NCBI RefSeq assembly: GCF_023806635.1
Contig: NZ_JAMTDQ010000087.1
Coordinates: 1-64,000 of the forward strand
Length of the DNA: 64,000 nt
Source: Accumulibacter sp.
GTDB taxonomy: Bacteria > Pseudomonadota > Gammaproteobacteria > Burkholderiales > Rhodocyclaceae
Reading direction: 5' to 3'
Part shown: in pieces, positions 38,051 to 48,884 of the stretch
Layout of the letters: every line of letters starts with the position of its first letter
How positions within the stretch are numbered: the first letter of the stretch is position 1
The notes under the pieces: model-generated
What the model saw: the letters and a program-made list of their open reading frames with translations, nothing else
Told to the model about the DNA's origin: nothing
The model's database searches: none
Translations under genes and position numbers: made by a program

Positions 38051-39979
38051 TCAGCGCGCCGTCTGGGTCAGCGGTGACTCCAGGGCGCCGCTGATCAGCA
38101 CCGGCATCGCCGTGTGATCGGCGCGTCGGCGCGCCATCATGACATCCATCCGCCCCCGCAGTTGCAGGTCGCGGCCGACCTCGATCTGCCCGTTCGCCTG
38201 CATCAGCCCGGCAGTCAGGCTGAGACGCGACAGCCGCAGCGCGTTCGGGGTCAGCGTGAGGACACCGGACAACTCCTCGAAACGGGTTGCTCCGCCAAGG
38301 GTCAGTGGTACCACCGAAAAGCGGCGCACCGCCTCGGCCAGATCGAGGCCGCCCAGGTGTCCGCGGTGGATGGTGAAGTTGCCGCTGGCCTGCAGCCGGG
38401 CGACGGCGTTCGGCAGACTGTCGGCGCTGGTCGAGAAACTCAGCTTGCCCCTGGCTTCGCCGCCGATGCGCCCGTTGAAGCCGAGGGCTGCCGCCAGCGC
38501 GCCGGTATTGATGCGCTCGAAGGCAAGATCCCCGGTCACCGCGGCCTTGCTGCCGCTGCGCAGGATGCTGGTGCCGCGCAGCACGCCGTCGAAGATGCGT
38601 GCTTCGATGCGGTCGATCAGGAATTCGGGCCCGGAGATCCGTCCCTGCAGGTCGAGCGAATCGAACAGATAGGGAGATTTCGGTGCTGGTCGCCAGGCGG
38701 TTCCTTCGAGCTTGACGCTCACCCCTCCGCCGCTCGCGGGTTTCAGCTCGACCTGCAGGTTCTTGCCGGGCGACTGCAGCAAGGCTGACTGCAGCCGCTG
38801 ATCGGCGGACAGTTGCAACCGACCGGAAAGGTCGGTCAAGACAAGGTCGCCGAACGCGACCCCGGTTTCGCTCAGCGAGACCTCGACGACGCGGGCCCGT
38901 GCCGACGCGGCGGCCGACGCTTGCAGCGCCTGTGCCAGGGTGTCCAAGGCTTCCGCCGACAGCGTGATGCCGATCAGCTCCGCCTCGCCAAAGACGATCT
39001 GGGGCGAAAGCAAGCTGCGCAGCTCCGGCCGCAGGCGCAGCGAAGCCATGCTGAGCTGGGCGGCGGCACCGTCCTCACCCAGCCGCACCTGCTCGAGCAG
39101 CAATCCCGGTCGGGGATAGACGGTGACGCGCATGGCACCGATTCGCGCCGGCCGAGCGCTGCTCTGGGCGAGGGCCGCTTCGACCTCGGGCAGATAGATG
39201 CCATAGGGGAAGAGCAGAACGCCGAGGGACAGTGCGGCCGCGAGAAGCGCCAGTCCGATCACGGTGGCCAGTGGCCAGGTCAGCGTCCGGCGCTGGCGGC
39301 CCCTGCGGATTGGTCGGAGCTCGGTGCCCGAGTCCCTCCAGCCCGGTGCCAGGCGTGCGCGCAGGCGCGCGAGGAGCGATGGGCGGTCGTCGCGCGCTGT
39401 TCCTGGCGACGCCAGCGATTCCGCTGCCAGATCGTCCGCGGCGGGGGGGGAACTGGCCGCGCCCGGCGTCGGCGTGGCGGGACCGAGCGTGCTCGGCGTC
39501 GGCGTGCTCGGCGCCAGGGTGCTCGGTGTCAGGCTGCCCGGCGCCGGCGCGTCCGGCAGCGGTGTCGCCCGGCCGGGCCGCACATTCGGGAAAGGAATGA
39601 TCTGCGTTTCCTGTGCGCCGGAAAGGGGCGAACTCGCCGGTGTCGACAGGCCGCTCGAACCGAAGGTCGAGAACTCTGAGTGCGGCCGCGGCTGCGTCGA
39701 TTGCTTGCGGCTGGCCGCGTTGCCGGTCAGTCGCCAGACCGACCGCGTCTCGGCGCGCCGCTCGATGAAGCCATCGGACTCCAGCTCGACCAGCGCATTC
39801 TCGGTGAGCTGGACGTTGCCCGTCTTCTCGCACAGGTCCGCAACCGTCGCATTGCCGTCGACGAGGATGAGCACCATGCGGACGTTGCGCTGGACGACCC
39901 GCGTCCGCTGCGCCATGGCTTCCTCGCCGGCAGCGGTCCTGGCAAAGACCAGAGTGGGGTCGAGCTGTTCAGAGGCCAT
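38051..39979 (-). CDS. AsmA-like membrane protein with N-terminal winged-helix-like segment
   Basis: A 642-residue protein with three parts. Residues 1-80 are a compact helical, winged-helix-like segment (RMVLILVDGNATVADLCEKT). Residues about 110-200 are a Pro/Ser/Thr-rich linker with short degenerate repeats (PSTLAPSTPTPSTLGPATPT). A single membrane segment (TVIGLALLAAALSLGVLLF) at about 235-255 is followed by an AsmA-type beta-rich domain to the end, containing GDLVLTDLSGRLQLSADQ and LLLEQVRLG-type repeats. AsmA-like proteins are envelope or lipid-transport associated. An N-terminal cytosolic sensor domain on such a protein is unusual. It diverges from the cis/trans isomerase gene. Confidence 0.65.
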   Translation of the reverse strand: MASEQLDPTLVFARTAAGEEAMAQRTRVVQRNVRMVLILVDGNATVADLCEKTGNVQLTENALVELESDGFIERRAETRSVWRLTGNAASRKQSTQPRPHSEFSTFGSSGLSTPASSPLSGAQETQIIPFPNVRPGRATPLPDAPAPGSLTPSTLAPSTPTPSTLGPATPTPGAASSPPAADDLAAESLASPGTARDDRPSLLARLRARLAPGWRDSGTELRPIRRGRQRRTLTWPLATVIGLALLAAALSLGVLLFPYGIYLPEVEAALAQSSARPARIGAMRVTVYPRPGLLLEQVRLGEDGAAAQLSMASLRLRPELRSLLSPQIVFGEAELIGITLSAEALDTLAQALQASAAASARARVVEVSLSETGVAFGDLVLTDLSGRLQLSADQRLQSALLQSPGKNLQVELKPASGGGVSVKLEGTAWRPAPKSPYLFDSLDLQGRISGPEFLIDRIEARIFDGVLRGTSILRSGSKAAVTGDLAFERINTGALAAALGFNGRIGGEARGKLSFSTSADSLPNAVARLQASGNFTIHRGHLGGLDLAEAVRRFSVVPLTLGGATRFEELSGVLTLTPNALRLSRLSLTAGLMQANGQIEVGRDLQLRGRMDVMMARRRADHTAMPVLISGALESPLTQTAR

Positions 39980-40222
39980 TCTGTCAGCCGGATCGTCGGG
40001 GCAGTTGCCGGGCTCGTTCGGAATCCCGCATGTTCACTTTCCTCCTGTCGCTATTATCGTGGAAACTGCATGCGGGCGTGCGGTAAACCGGAGCCTTCGC
40101 TCGTTTCGCCTGCCGATCACCGTCCCTGGGGCTGGCGGAGTCGTGGCTGGATTCGCTATCCTTCGTTCCTTGCCACAAGTCGTCCGTCAGCGGGCGCGGC
40201 CTGTTGTCCGGAAAATGTCGCC

Positions 40223-42571
40223 ATGACCATCGTCAGGAACCTTCTGCCACTGCTGCTTGCCTTGCTCGGCGGTTGTACCGTCATCAGCCGGCACACGCTC
40301 GACCAGAGGTACGGTCCCGCCGACCCGCAACGCTTCGATGTGCCGCGGGCGCCGACCGGTAGCCTTTCCTATCGCGCCGACGTACAGCCGATTATCGAGC
40401 GTCGTTGCGTCGTCTGTCACGCCTGCTACGACGCACCTTGCCAGTTGAAGCTCGGCGCCTGGGAGGGAATCGCCCGCGGCGGCAGCGGCGAGCTGGTATA
40501 CGACGGCGGGCGTCTGAGCGAGGCGGCACCTTCGCGACTGTTCATCGACGCCGGCAAGGCATCCGAGTGGAGGCAGCAGGGCTTCTTTCCGGTGCTCAAC
40601 GAGCGCGGCCAGGCGCCGGCGGCAAATCTCGCCGCGAGCGTCATCTACCGCGCGCTGCAGCTCAAGCACAGCCACCCATTGCCGGAAACGGCGGTTCTGC
40701 CGGCGACCTTCGACTTCTCGCTCGACCGCGCGCAGCAATGCCCACGGATCGAGGAATACGACTCCTTCGCCACTGCCAACCCGCTGTGGGGGATGCCCTT
40801 CGGTCTGCCGGGGCTGAGCGACGCCGAATTCGCCACGCTGCGGAACTGGCTGCAGCAGGGGGCCCCGTTCGAAGGGCAGCCGCCATTGCCGGCTGCCGTC
40901 GAGCAGCAGGTCGCCGAGTGGGAACGCTTCTTCAACGGCGGTTCGCGCAAGGAACGCCTGGTCAGCCGCTACATCTACGAGCACCTATTCCTCGCCCACC
41001 TGTACTTCGACAGCGACCCGCAGCACCACTTCTTCCGGCTCGTGCGCTCGCGCACGCCACCGGGGCAGGCGATCGAGCCGATCGCCAGCCGGCGACCGTA
41101 CGACGACCCCGGTGGCGAGGATTTCCACTACCGCCTCGAGCGCGAAAGGGAGAGCATCGTCGACAAGACGCACATGCCCTACGCCCTCGGCGAGAAGCGC
41201 ATGGCGCGCTGGCGGGAGCTCTTCCTGCAGCCTGACTACCGGGTCGACGAACTGCCTCCGTACTCACTCGCTGCCGGTGCCAATCCCTTCGTCACCTTTC
41301 GCGACCTGCCGGTCCGTGCGCGCTACCAGTTCATGCTCGACGAGGCCGAGTTCACCATCATGGGTTTCATCAAGGGGCCGGTGTGCCGCGGCCAGGTGGC
41401 ATTGAACGTCATCCAGGATCGCTTCTGGGTCTTTTTCCTCGCCAACGATGGCTCCGGTCAGGCCGCTGACGAGTTCCTCGAGCGCGAGTCGAGGTTCCTC
41501 GAACTGCCGACGGCGAAGGGCAGGGACGCCGGGATCATCGGACCGTGGCGCGAGTACGCGAAGAAGGAAGAGAAATATCTGCACGACAAGTCGGCTTACC
41601 TCGCGAGTCGCTCCAGCGAGCGCGGCCGGCCGGATCTGAAGTGGATCTGGGACGGTGAGGGCAGCAACCCGAACGCGGCGCTGACCGTTTTCCGCCATTT
41701 CGACAGTGCCACGGTCGTCAAGGGGCTGCTTGGCGAGGTGCCGAAGACCGGCTGGGTGATCGGCTACCCCCTGCTCGAACGCATCCATTACCTGCTGGTC
41801 GCCGGCTTCGACGTCTATGGCAACGTTGGTCACCAGCTGCTGTCGCGCCTGTACATGGATTTCCTGCGCATGGAGGGAGAGTTCAACTTCCTCTCCTTCC
41901 TGCCGTCGGAGCAGCGTCTGGCCGTCCGCGACTACTGGTATCGCGGTGCCAGCGACGAGGTCAGGGAGCATGTCTATGGCAGCCTGGCACGCTTCGATGT
42001 CGAGAGCGGCATCCCTTTCCACAGCGGCGATGCGCGGCGCGAGTTCTTCGACCTCCTGCGGCAGCGTGTTGCGCCGGTCGCCGACCGTCGGCACGAACTC
42101 GCCGGGGTCGGTGATGCCGCCTTGCAGGCCGATCTCGCACTGCTTGCCGGTGTCCGCGGCCCGGCCCTGTCGTGGATGCCGGAACTGGTGATCCTGCGCA
42201 TCGAAGACGGAGCGCGCGCAGCGCGTTACGTGACGCTGCTGCGCAACACCGGCCACAGCAACGTCTCGAGCCTGCTGCGCGAAGGCCGCGAGCTGTTGCC
42301 CGAGGAGAACACGCTGACCGTCGCCCGCGGCTTCGTCGGCGCCTACCCGAACGCCATCTATCGCGTGCAGCGGCCGCAGATCAGCGAGCTGGCGCACGCC
42401 ATCGGGCACCTCGGCAGCGAGGACGACTACCGCGTGCTCGCCGACCGCTTTGCCGTTCGCCGCAGCGATCCGGCCTTCTGGCAATACAGCGACGAGCTGC
42501 AGGCGACGCACCTCAAGCTGGCGCCGCTGACTGCCGGGCTGCTGGACTACAATCGGCTGGAGAACCGCTGA
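40223..42571 (+). CDS. cti: Fatty acid cis/trans isomerase with c-type heme motif
   Basis: A 782-residue protein with an N-terminal signal/lipobox (MTIVRNLLPLLLALLGGCTV; lipidated cysteine about residue 18). A c-type heme motif CVVCHACYDAPC (about residues 61-72, CXXCH) follows. The large C-terminal region contains DAEFTIMGFIKGPVCRGQVA and PNAIYRVQRPQISELAHAIG, typical of Cti. This periplasmic heme enzyme converts cis to trans unsaturated fatty acids in membrane lipids, lowering fluidity under solvent or heat stress. Start: the first ATG giving a signal peptide. It precedes the signalling island by about 435 bases. Confidence 0.88.
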   Translation: MTIVRNLLPLLLALLGGCTVISRHTLDQRYGPADPQRFDVPRAPTGSLSYRADVQPIIERRCVVCHACYDAPCQLKLGAWEGIARGGSGELVYDGGRLSEAAPSRLFIDAGKASEWRQQGFFPVLNERGQAPAANLAASVIYRALQLKHSHPLPETAVLPATFDFSLDRAQQCPRIEEYDSFATANPLWGMPFGLPGLSDAEFATLRNWLQQGAPFEGQPPLPAAVEQQVAEWERFFNGGSRKERLVSRYIYEHLFLAHLYFDSDPQHHFFRLVRSRTPPGQAIEPIASRRPYDDPGGEDFHYRLERERESIVDKTHMPYALGEKRMARWRELFLQPDYRVDELPPYSLAAGANPFVTFRDLPVRARYQFMLDEAEFTIMGFIKGPVCRGQVALNVIQDRFWVFFLANDGSGQAADEFLERESRFLELPTAKGRDAGIIGPWREYAKKEEKYLHDKSAYLASRSSERGRPDLKWIWDGEGSNPNAALTVFRHFDSATVVKGLLGEVPKTGWVIGYPLLERIHYLLVAGFDVYGNVGHQLLSRLYMDFLRMEGEFNFLSFLPSEQRLAVRDYWYRGASDEVREHVYGSLARFDVESGIPFHSGDARREFFDLLRQRVAPVADRRHELAGVGDAALQADLALLAGVRGPALSWMPELVILRIEDGARAARYVTLLRNTGHSNVSSLLREGRELLPEENTLTVARGFVGAYPNAIYRVQRPQISELAHAIGHLGSEDDYRVLADRFAVRRSDPAFWQYSDELQATHLKLAPLTAGLLDYNRLENR

Positions 42572-43007
42572 GGCGGCGGATGAGCGCGTGACGGTCGGGG
42601 ACAGGCATGGGAGCACAGTGGCTCGCCGAACGATGAGCCATTGGCCTGTTCGCCATACCGCCAGCGACTTGCCGGGATCTGCGCCCCGAACAGGCAATTT
42701 GCGTGTAGACTGCGATAACTGAGCTGTTGCAAGGGCCTTGCGGGACGTCCGGTCGGTGGGCAGCCTGCATGTGCCGGACAGAAGAAGCGTTGGATGATGC
42801 CGTGACCCGCTCGCATCCGCTCGGCCGCTCCGTTTGCGTCGGCGGCCATACCTCGATCGTGCCCGATGGCGCAGCGGCGCCGCCGCAGCGGTCGGTACGC
42901 GCATTCCCCAAGGCCGGGCACTCGATCGCCGCACGGGCGCGAGGCCAAGGTTCAGCAGTGGGCGAGGGTGATCCGAACTCCATGATGCACAGCGATCACC
43001 GAGGTAG
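42572..43007. other. Intergenic region before the large hybrid kinase
   Basis: Apart from GC-rich, weakly structured sequence, I see no convincing small gene, hairpin-T terminator or strong promoter in this 436-base gap. Confidence 0.45.
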
Positions 43008-46000
43008 ATGAGCACACCGAAACCCGATTCGTCCTTCGTCATCGACTACCGGGCGATTTTCGATGCCGCGAGCAACGGCATGATGCTGACGGGCGCCGCA
43101 ACGGGTCGGATCGTCGACATCAACGATGCCTGGACGCGCACCACTGGTATCGGTCGTCAGGACGCCATTGGCAGGGCCGTGATCGAACTGGGCATCTGGG
43201 CGCGCAGCGACGAGCGCGACGGCTGCCTCGCCGAACTCGATCGCTGTGGACGGGTGAGCGAGTTCGAGGCGTGCTTGTTCACCCCGCGCGGCGATGTTCC
43301 GCACCTGATTTCCGGCCGTTTCCTCGAAGGTGGGGGAGGGCCACTGGTACTTTGGGAGTTCCGCGATGTGGCCGTCGAGAAGGCGGCTGGTGACTCCCTT
43401 CGCCGCGCGGCGGACTGGTACCACGCGCTGCTGCAGAACACGGTCGATGGCATCTGCGTCTTGGACGACACCCACACCGTGCTGGAAGCCAACGAACCCT
43501 TTGCATCGATGCTTGGCTACGAGCTGTCCGAGCTGCCGGGCAAGCACCCGTGGGACTGGGATGTGAGCCTGTCCGAAGCTGATCCTGGCGTCCGCTCGCC
43601 GCCGTCGCCGGAGACCGTCCACACGGTCGAAACCCGTTATCTTCGCAAGGACGGTTCAGTCTGCGACGCTGAAGTGACGAGTCGGCATGCCCGGATCGGC
43701 GGCCGCAACCTCGCTGTCACCATTGCTCGCGACATCAGCGGCCGCAAGCTGGCCGACGGCCGGCTGCGGAGCAGCGAGGAGAAGTATCGGGGCATTTTCG
43801 ACGAGGCGGTGACGGCGATCTACGTTTTCGACAACGCCAAGCGCTTCCGCGACAGCAACCAGGCCGGCCTCGAACTGCTGGGTTACAGTCGGGAGGAGTT
43901 GCTGTCCCTGAGCATCCCGGAAGTGGACGCCGAGCCGGCTGCGGTCCTGCCGGCGCATGAGCAATTGCTCGGCGGCGGTCGACTGGTCAACTACGAGCAC
44001 AAGTTGCGACGCAAGGACGGCGCCATCATCACCGTGCTCAACAATTCGCGCCCACTGACCGACGCCACCGGTAGCGTGGTCGGCATGCAGAGCACGCTGA
44101 TCGACATTACCGACCACAGGCGGCTCGCAGGACGGCTCCAGGACGCACTCGAGGCCCTGGAAGGCGAACGCGGCTTCCTGAAGGCACTGGTCCGGACGAT
44201 CCCGAACCTGGTCTGGCTGAAGGATCCGGACGGCGCATACCTCGCATGCAATGCCGAGTTCGAGCGCTTCTTTGGGCATCCCGAAGAGGCGATCGTCGGC
44301 AGGTCGGATTACGATTTCATGGACCGGGAGCTGGCCGAGTTTTTCCGTAGCCATGACCGTGCCGCGATGCAGGCCGGCAAGCCGACGGTCAATGAAGAGT
44401 GGATCACCTATGCCAGCGACGGGCACCGTGCCTTGCTGATGACCACCAAGACGCCGATGTACCGGCCCGACGGCGGCGTCATCGGCGTGCTGGGCATCGC
44501 CCAGGACATCAGCGAGTTGCGTCGCCAGCAGGATGAGCTGCGGGAGAGCAGGGAGACGCTCCAACGTGCCCAGGCCGTCGCTCGTGTCGGGAGCTGGGTG
44601 TTGGACATCGACGTCGACCGGCTCGAATGGTCGGAAGAGACCTATCGCATCTTCGGCATCGCCTCCGGTGGCCCTCTCACCCTCGAGCGCTTCCTCGCCT
44701 GCGTCCATCCCGATGACCTGGAGCGCGTGCGCGTGGCATGGTGCGCCGCACTCTCCGGCGCACCATACGACATCGAGCACCGCATCGTGGTCGGCCACGA
44801 AGTGCGCTGGGTACGCGAACGGGCTGTCATCGAGCACGATGCTGCCGGCAGAGCGTTGCGCGGGCTCGGCACTGTGCAGGACATCACGCTGCAACAGCGT
44901 GCGGCAGAGGAACTCGCTGCATCGCAGGCCCTCCTCCGCTCCGTGCTCGATTCGGCCCCGGTCCGCATCTTCTGGAAGGACAGGAATTCCCGCTACCTCG
45001 GCTGCAATCCCCTGTTTGCTGCCGACGCCGGCAAGGCCACCCCCGACGCGGTGGTCGGCCGGCTGGATTCCGACATGGCATGGGCCGATCAGGCCGAGCT
45101 GTGTCGTGCCGACGACCGCCAGATCATGGAGTCCGGCGTTCCCAGGCTGAATTTCGAGGAACCGCAAGCCACGCCGGACGGCCGGACGATCGTTCTCAGG
45201 ACGTCGAAAGTGCCACTGCGGGACGAACGGGGTGCCGTGGTCGGGGTGCTTGGAGTCTACGACGACATCACGCCGGGCAAGAACGCCGAGGCCGCATTGC
45301 AGGAGGAGAGGCGAATTCGCGACACCCTGCTCGAATCGATACCTGGCATTTCCTATGCCATGGATGCAAACGGCGCCCTCACCTTCTGGAATCGGAGTTT
45401 CGAGGACGCGACCGGTCGCAGCGCCGATGAACTGGCACGAATCAACGCCCTCGACCTGTTTGAAGGGGAGGGCCGAACCCATATTGCGGAACGCATCCGG
45501 CGGGTTTTCGCCGAAGGCGAAAGCAATGCCGAGGCCGAGCTGGTGGCCAAGGACGGTCGCCGCATCCAGTACTACTTCACTGGCCGGCGGATCGAGATGG
45601 GCGGCCAGCCGATGTTGGTCGGGGCCGGGATCGACATTGCCGAGCGCAGGCTGGCTGAAGAGCGGCTGCAGGAAAGCGAAGCCCGTTTTCGCCACCTGTT
45701 CGAGTCTTCACCCGATGCAGCCTGGATCCTGGAAGGACATCGGTTCATCCAGGCCAACGCTGCCGCGATCCGTCTCTTCGGGAAAACCGAAGAGGCCGAT
45801 TTTTTCGACATCCATCCGGGGGAACTGTCACCGGAATATCAACCCGATGGCGAATCCTCCCGGCTGAAGGCCGAGCGCCTGATGGGACAGGCCGCTCGCG
45901 ACGGAGTCCATCGTTTCGAGTGGGTGCACAAACGGGCTGACGGAGTGGACTTCGATGCGGAAGTGACCCTTTCGGCCATGGAATTTTCCGGCAGGCGTGC

Positions 46001-48731
46001 CCTCCATGGCGTGGTCAGGGACATCACGGAGCGCAAGGCAGCCGAGAAGGCACTGCATCGCCTCAACGACGAGCTTGGCGAACGGGTGCGGCAGAACACC
46101 GCCGACCTGCACGCCAGCTACGCCAAGCTGCGCGACACCGAGTTTGCCATGGACAAGGTCGGCATCGGCATCCACTGGGTCGACTTCGCCAGCGGACGGT
46201 TCATCCATGTCAATCAGTTCGCTGCCGAGTTGCTCGGCTACACGCGGGAAGAGATGTTGCAGCGCACGGTGTCCGACATCGATCGCAACTTTCCGGCGCC
46301 GGCCTTCCGGGAAATCAACGAGCGCATCCGCCAGCAGGGGTTCCTGAAGTTCGAGACCGAACAGACCCGCAAGGATGGCAGTCTCGTTCCCGTCGAGATG
46401 ACGGTCTACTATCACCCCGAGGAGGGCGACGCGCCGAGCCGCATGATTTCCTTCATGCTCGACATCACCGAACGCAAGCAGGCCGAGCGGGAACTGCGCG
46501 CGGCAAAGGTGACGGCCGAGGAAGCCAGCACGGCGAAGAGCGCTTTTCTCGCCAACATGTCACACGAAATCCGCACGCCGCTCAACGCCATCCTCGGCCT
46601 CAACTACCTGATGCAGGCCGACACCATGACGCCGGAACAGGTCGAGCGGCTGAAGAAGATGGAGGTCGCCAGTCGCCACCTGCTGTCGATCATCAACGAC
46701 ATCCTCGACCTCTCCAAGATCGAAGCCGGGCGGCTGGAAATCGAAGCCGACAATTTCCACCTTTCCGCCGTGATCGACAACGTGGCCTCGATCATCCGCG
46801 AGTCCGTGCGCGGCAAGGGCCTCGACCTTGAAGTCGATCCTGATGGCGTGCCGCTCTGGCTGCGCGGCGACGTCACCCGCCTGCGACAGTCGCTCCTCAA
46901 CCTTGCCAGCAACGCGGTCAAGTTCACTGATCGGGGCAGCATCGTCATCCGCGCCGTGCTGCTGGAATCGCGCGGCGAGGCCCTGCAGGTGCGCTTCGAG
47001 GTGGCGGATAGCGGCATCGGCCTCACGCCGGAGCAGCATGCGCTTCTGTTCGAGAGCTTCAGGCAGGCGGACAGTTCCACTGCCCGCAAGTACGGCGGTA
47101 CCGGCCTCGGCCTTGCCCTGACCAAGCGCCTGGTCGAAATGATGGGCGGCGAAGTCGGCGTCGACAGCGTGGTGGGGAATGGGAGCACCTTCTGGTTCAG
47201 CGTCCGGCTGCAGCGCGGACACGGCCCGATGCCGATGCCCGACAAGGCCGACGCGATCCAGGCTGCCGAAATCCGGCTGCGCAAGGGCTACCGCGGCGCT
47301 CGCCTGCTGCTGGCCGAGGACAACCCGATCAATGCCGAGGTCGTCACCCAGATCATCCACGCCGCCGGCCTGGACGTTGCCGTCGCCGAGAGCGGTCGCG
47401 TCGCGCTCGAGATGGTCGGCGAGCAGCGCTTCGACCTGATCCTGATGGACATGCAGATGCCGGAGATGGACGGGCTCGAGGCGACAAGAGCGATACGCGG
47501 CATCGCCACATACGCCACGACGCCGATTCTTGCCCTGACGGCGAACGCCTTTGCCGAGGACCGTCGTGCCTGTCTCGAATCCGGCATGAGCGAGGTGCTG
47601 ACCAAGCCGGTCGATCCGGCGCTGCTCTATGAGGCGCTGCTGCGCTGGTTGCCTGGCGCCGCCGGTCAGCCCGAGGACCCGGCGGTACCGCAGGCGACGA
47701 CAGCCACGACGCCATTGGCGGCAGATCTGGATGTACTCCGGAGCTTCCCGGGCATCGATGTCGAACGTGGCCTGCGCTTCCTGAACGGACGGGCTGATTC
47801 CTATCGGCGGTTGGTCGGACAGTTCGTCAGGGTGCACGAACCGGATCTGGCCGCCCTCGACGCACGACTGGCGGCCGGCGAGCGTGAGGCCGCCGGCCGC
47901 ATCACACATTCGCTGAAAGGGGCCGCCGCCACGCTCGGCCTGCTCGCCATCGCCGATCTCGCCACGCGGCTCGATACATGCCTGAAGGAGGATCAGAGCC
48001 TCGAACGCGACGGCGAGCTGGTCCGCAGGCTGTCTGCCGAACTTGCATCTGCGTGGCACCAGCTGCTGACTGCAGTGCCGATGCCAGCCGATGCGGCGGC
48101 GATGGCATCTGACGGTCCGGCCCGCCTACCAGGGGTCGTCGCCGGTTCGGGGGAGTCGCTGGCCCTGATCGACAGGACGTTCCTGGAGCCGTTTGCGGGT
48201 CCTCCCGAGGTGCCGCAGGCCGCGCTCACGGCACACCACCACAGGCCGGAGGAGCCGGAGCCGGAGCAGGCGCTGCGCCCGACGTCGGGTGCCGGTGACG
48301 GTGTGTCGTCGGCGGGACGGGAAGCCAAGCTGTCGCCCGTGTCCGTCGATTCCGCCCGGACCGATGAGCGCAAAATCATCCTGCTTGTCGACGATGCCGC
48401 GGAGAGCCTCCATGCCATCGGTTCGCTGTTGCAACCCCACTATCGGGTTCGCGTAGCCAACGGTGGCGCTGCCGCTCTCGGCGCGGTGCGTCGGCCACCC
48501 TATCCCGACCTGGTCCTGCTCGACGTCATGATGCCGGAGATCGACGGCTACGAGGTCCTGCGTCGCCTGAAAGCCGCGCCCGAAACCGCCGCCATCCGGG
48601 TCATCCTGGTCACCGAGACGGATCCCAAAGGCGACGCGGCGTACCATCGCGATCCGGGAGCGGTCGGTTACATCACCAAGCCGGTGGTCCCGGCACTCCT
48701 GCTGGCCTGCATCCGTGAACACCTGGCCTGA
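43008..48731 (+). CDS. Very large hybrid histidine kinase with about nine PAS domains, Hpt and two receivers
   Basis: A 1907-residue soluble-looking kinase; no clear membrane segment was seen. About nine PAS units fill residues 10-1165, seen as repeated F-x-x-x-P/G-x-L/I and [20 protein letters not shown] motifs ending in DITERK/DISGRK/DITDHR. HisKA carries phosphohistidine H1186 ([15 protein letters not shown]). HATPase follows ([24 protein letters not shown]). REC1 has D1481 ([12 protein letters not shown]), Hpt has H1634 ([13 protein letters not shown]) and REC2 has D1839 ([12 protein letters not shown]). This is a complete intramolecular His-Asp-His-Asp relay. It is convergent with the MCP gene, in the same neighbourhood as kaiBC. 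Ligands are unknown. Confidence 0.93.
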   Translation: MSTPKPDSSFVIDYRAIFDAASNGMMLTGAATGRIVDINDAWTRTTGIGRQDAIGRAVIELGIWARSDERDGCLAELDRCGRVSEFEACLFTPRGDVPHLISGRFLEGGGGPLVLWEFRDVAVEKAAGDSLRRAADWYHALLQNTVDGICVLDDTHTVLEANEPFASMLGYELSELPGKHPWDWDVSLSEADPGVRSPPSPETVHTVETRYLRKDGSVCDAEVTSRHARIGGRNLAVTIARDISGRKLADGRLRSSEEKYRGIFDEAVTAIYVFDNAKRFRDSNQAGLELLGYSREELLSLSIPEVDAEPAAVLPAHEQLLGGGRLVNYEHKLRRKDGAIITVLNNSRPLTDATGSVVGMQSTLIDITDHRRLAGRLQDALEALEGERGFLKALVRTIPNLVWLKDPDGAYLACNAEFERFFGHPEEAIVGRSDYDFMDRELAEFFRSHDRAAMQAGKPTVNEEWITYASDGHRALLMTTKTPMYRPDGGVIGVLGIAQDISELRRQQDELRESRETLQRAQAVARVGSWVLDIDVDRLEWSEETYRIFGIASGGPLTLERFLACVHPDDLERVRVAWCAALSGAPYDIEHRIVVGHEVRWVRERAVIEHDAAGRALRGLGTVQDITLQQRAAEELAASQALLRSVLDSAPVRIFWKDRNSRYLGCNPLFAADAGKATPDAVVGRLDSDMAWADQAELCRADDRQIMESGVPRLNFEEPQATPDGRTIVLRTSKVPLRDERGAVVGVLGVYDDITPGKNAEAALQEERRIRDTLLESIPGISYAMDANGALTFWNRSFEDATGRSADELARINALDLFEGEGRTHIAERIRRVFAEGESNAEAELVAKDGRRIQYYFTGRRIEMGGQPMLVGAGIDIAERRLAEERLQESEARFRHLFESSPDAAWILEGHRFIQANAAAIRLFGKTEEADFFDIHPGELSPEYQPDGESSRLKAERLMGQAARDGVHRFEWVHKRADGVDFDAEVTLSAMEFSGRRALHGVVRDITERKAAEKALHRLNDELGERVRQNTADLHASYAKLRDTEFAMDKVGIGIHWVDFASGRFIHVNQFAAELLGYTREEMLQRTVSDIDRNFPAPAFREINERIRQQGFLKFETEQTRKDGSLVPVEMTVYYHPEEGDAPSRMISFMLDITERKQAERELRAAKVTAEEASTAKSAFLANMSHEIRTPLNAILGLNYLMQADTMTPEQVERLKKMEVASRHLLSIINDILDLSKIEAGRLEIEADNFHLSAVIDNVASIIRESVRGKGLDLEVDPDGVPLWLRGDVTRLRQSLLNLASNAVKFTDRGSIVIRAVLLESRGEALQVRFEVADSGIGLTPEQHALLFESFRQADSSTARKYGGTGLGLALTKRLVEMMGGEVGVDSVVGNGSTFWFSVRLQRGHGPMPMPDKADAIQAAEIRLRKGYRGARLLLAEDNPINAEVVTQIIHAAGLDVAVAESGRVALEMVGEQRFDLILMDMQMPEMDGLEATRAIRGIATYATTPILALTANAFAEDRRACLESGMSEVLTKPVDPALLYEALLRWLPGAAGQPEDPAVPQATTATTPLAADLDVLRSFPGIDVERGLRFLNGRADSYRRLVGQFVRVHEPDLAALDARLAAGEREAAGRITHSLKGAAATLGLLAIADLATRLDTCLKEDQSLERDGELVRRLSAELASAWHQLLTAVPMPADAAAMASDGPARLPGVVAGSGESLALIDRTFLEPFAGPPEVPQAALTAHHHRPEEPEPEQALRPTSGAGDGVSSAGREAKLSPVSVDSARTDERKIILLVDDAAESLHAIGSLLQPHYRVRVANGGAAALGAVRRPPYPDLVLLDVMMPEIDGYEVLRRLKAAPETAAIRVILVTETDPKGDAAYHRDPGAVGYITKPVVPALLLACIREHLA

Positions 48732-48884
48732 GGTGGGAACTGCCCGCTGAGCGACGGCCGCACGTTGCGGAGCGCCGCGGTCGCGCGTCGACTGGTGGAT
48801 CCGCAAGCGGCCATCATGGCCAGGGCGACCGCACGCGCCCGGACCCCGGTGTCGTCGGCATCGCGACGATCTCTTCCGATCCCC

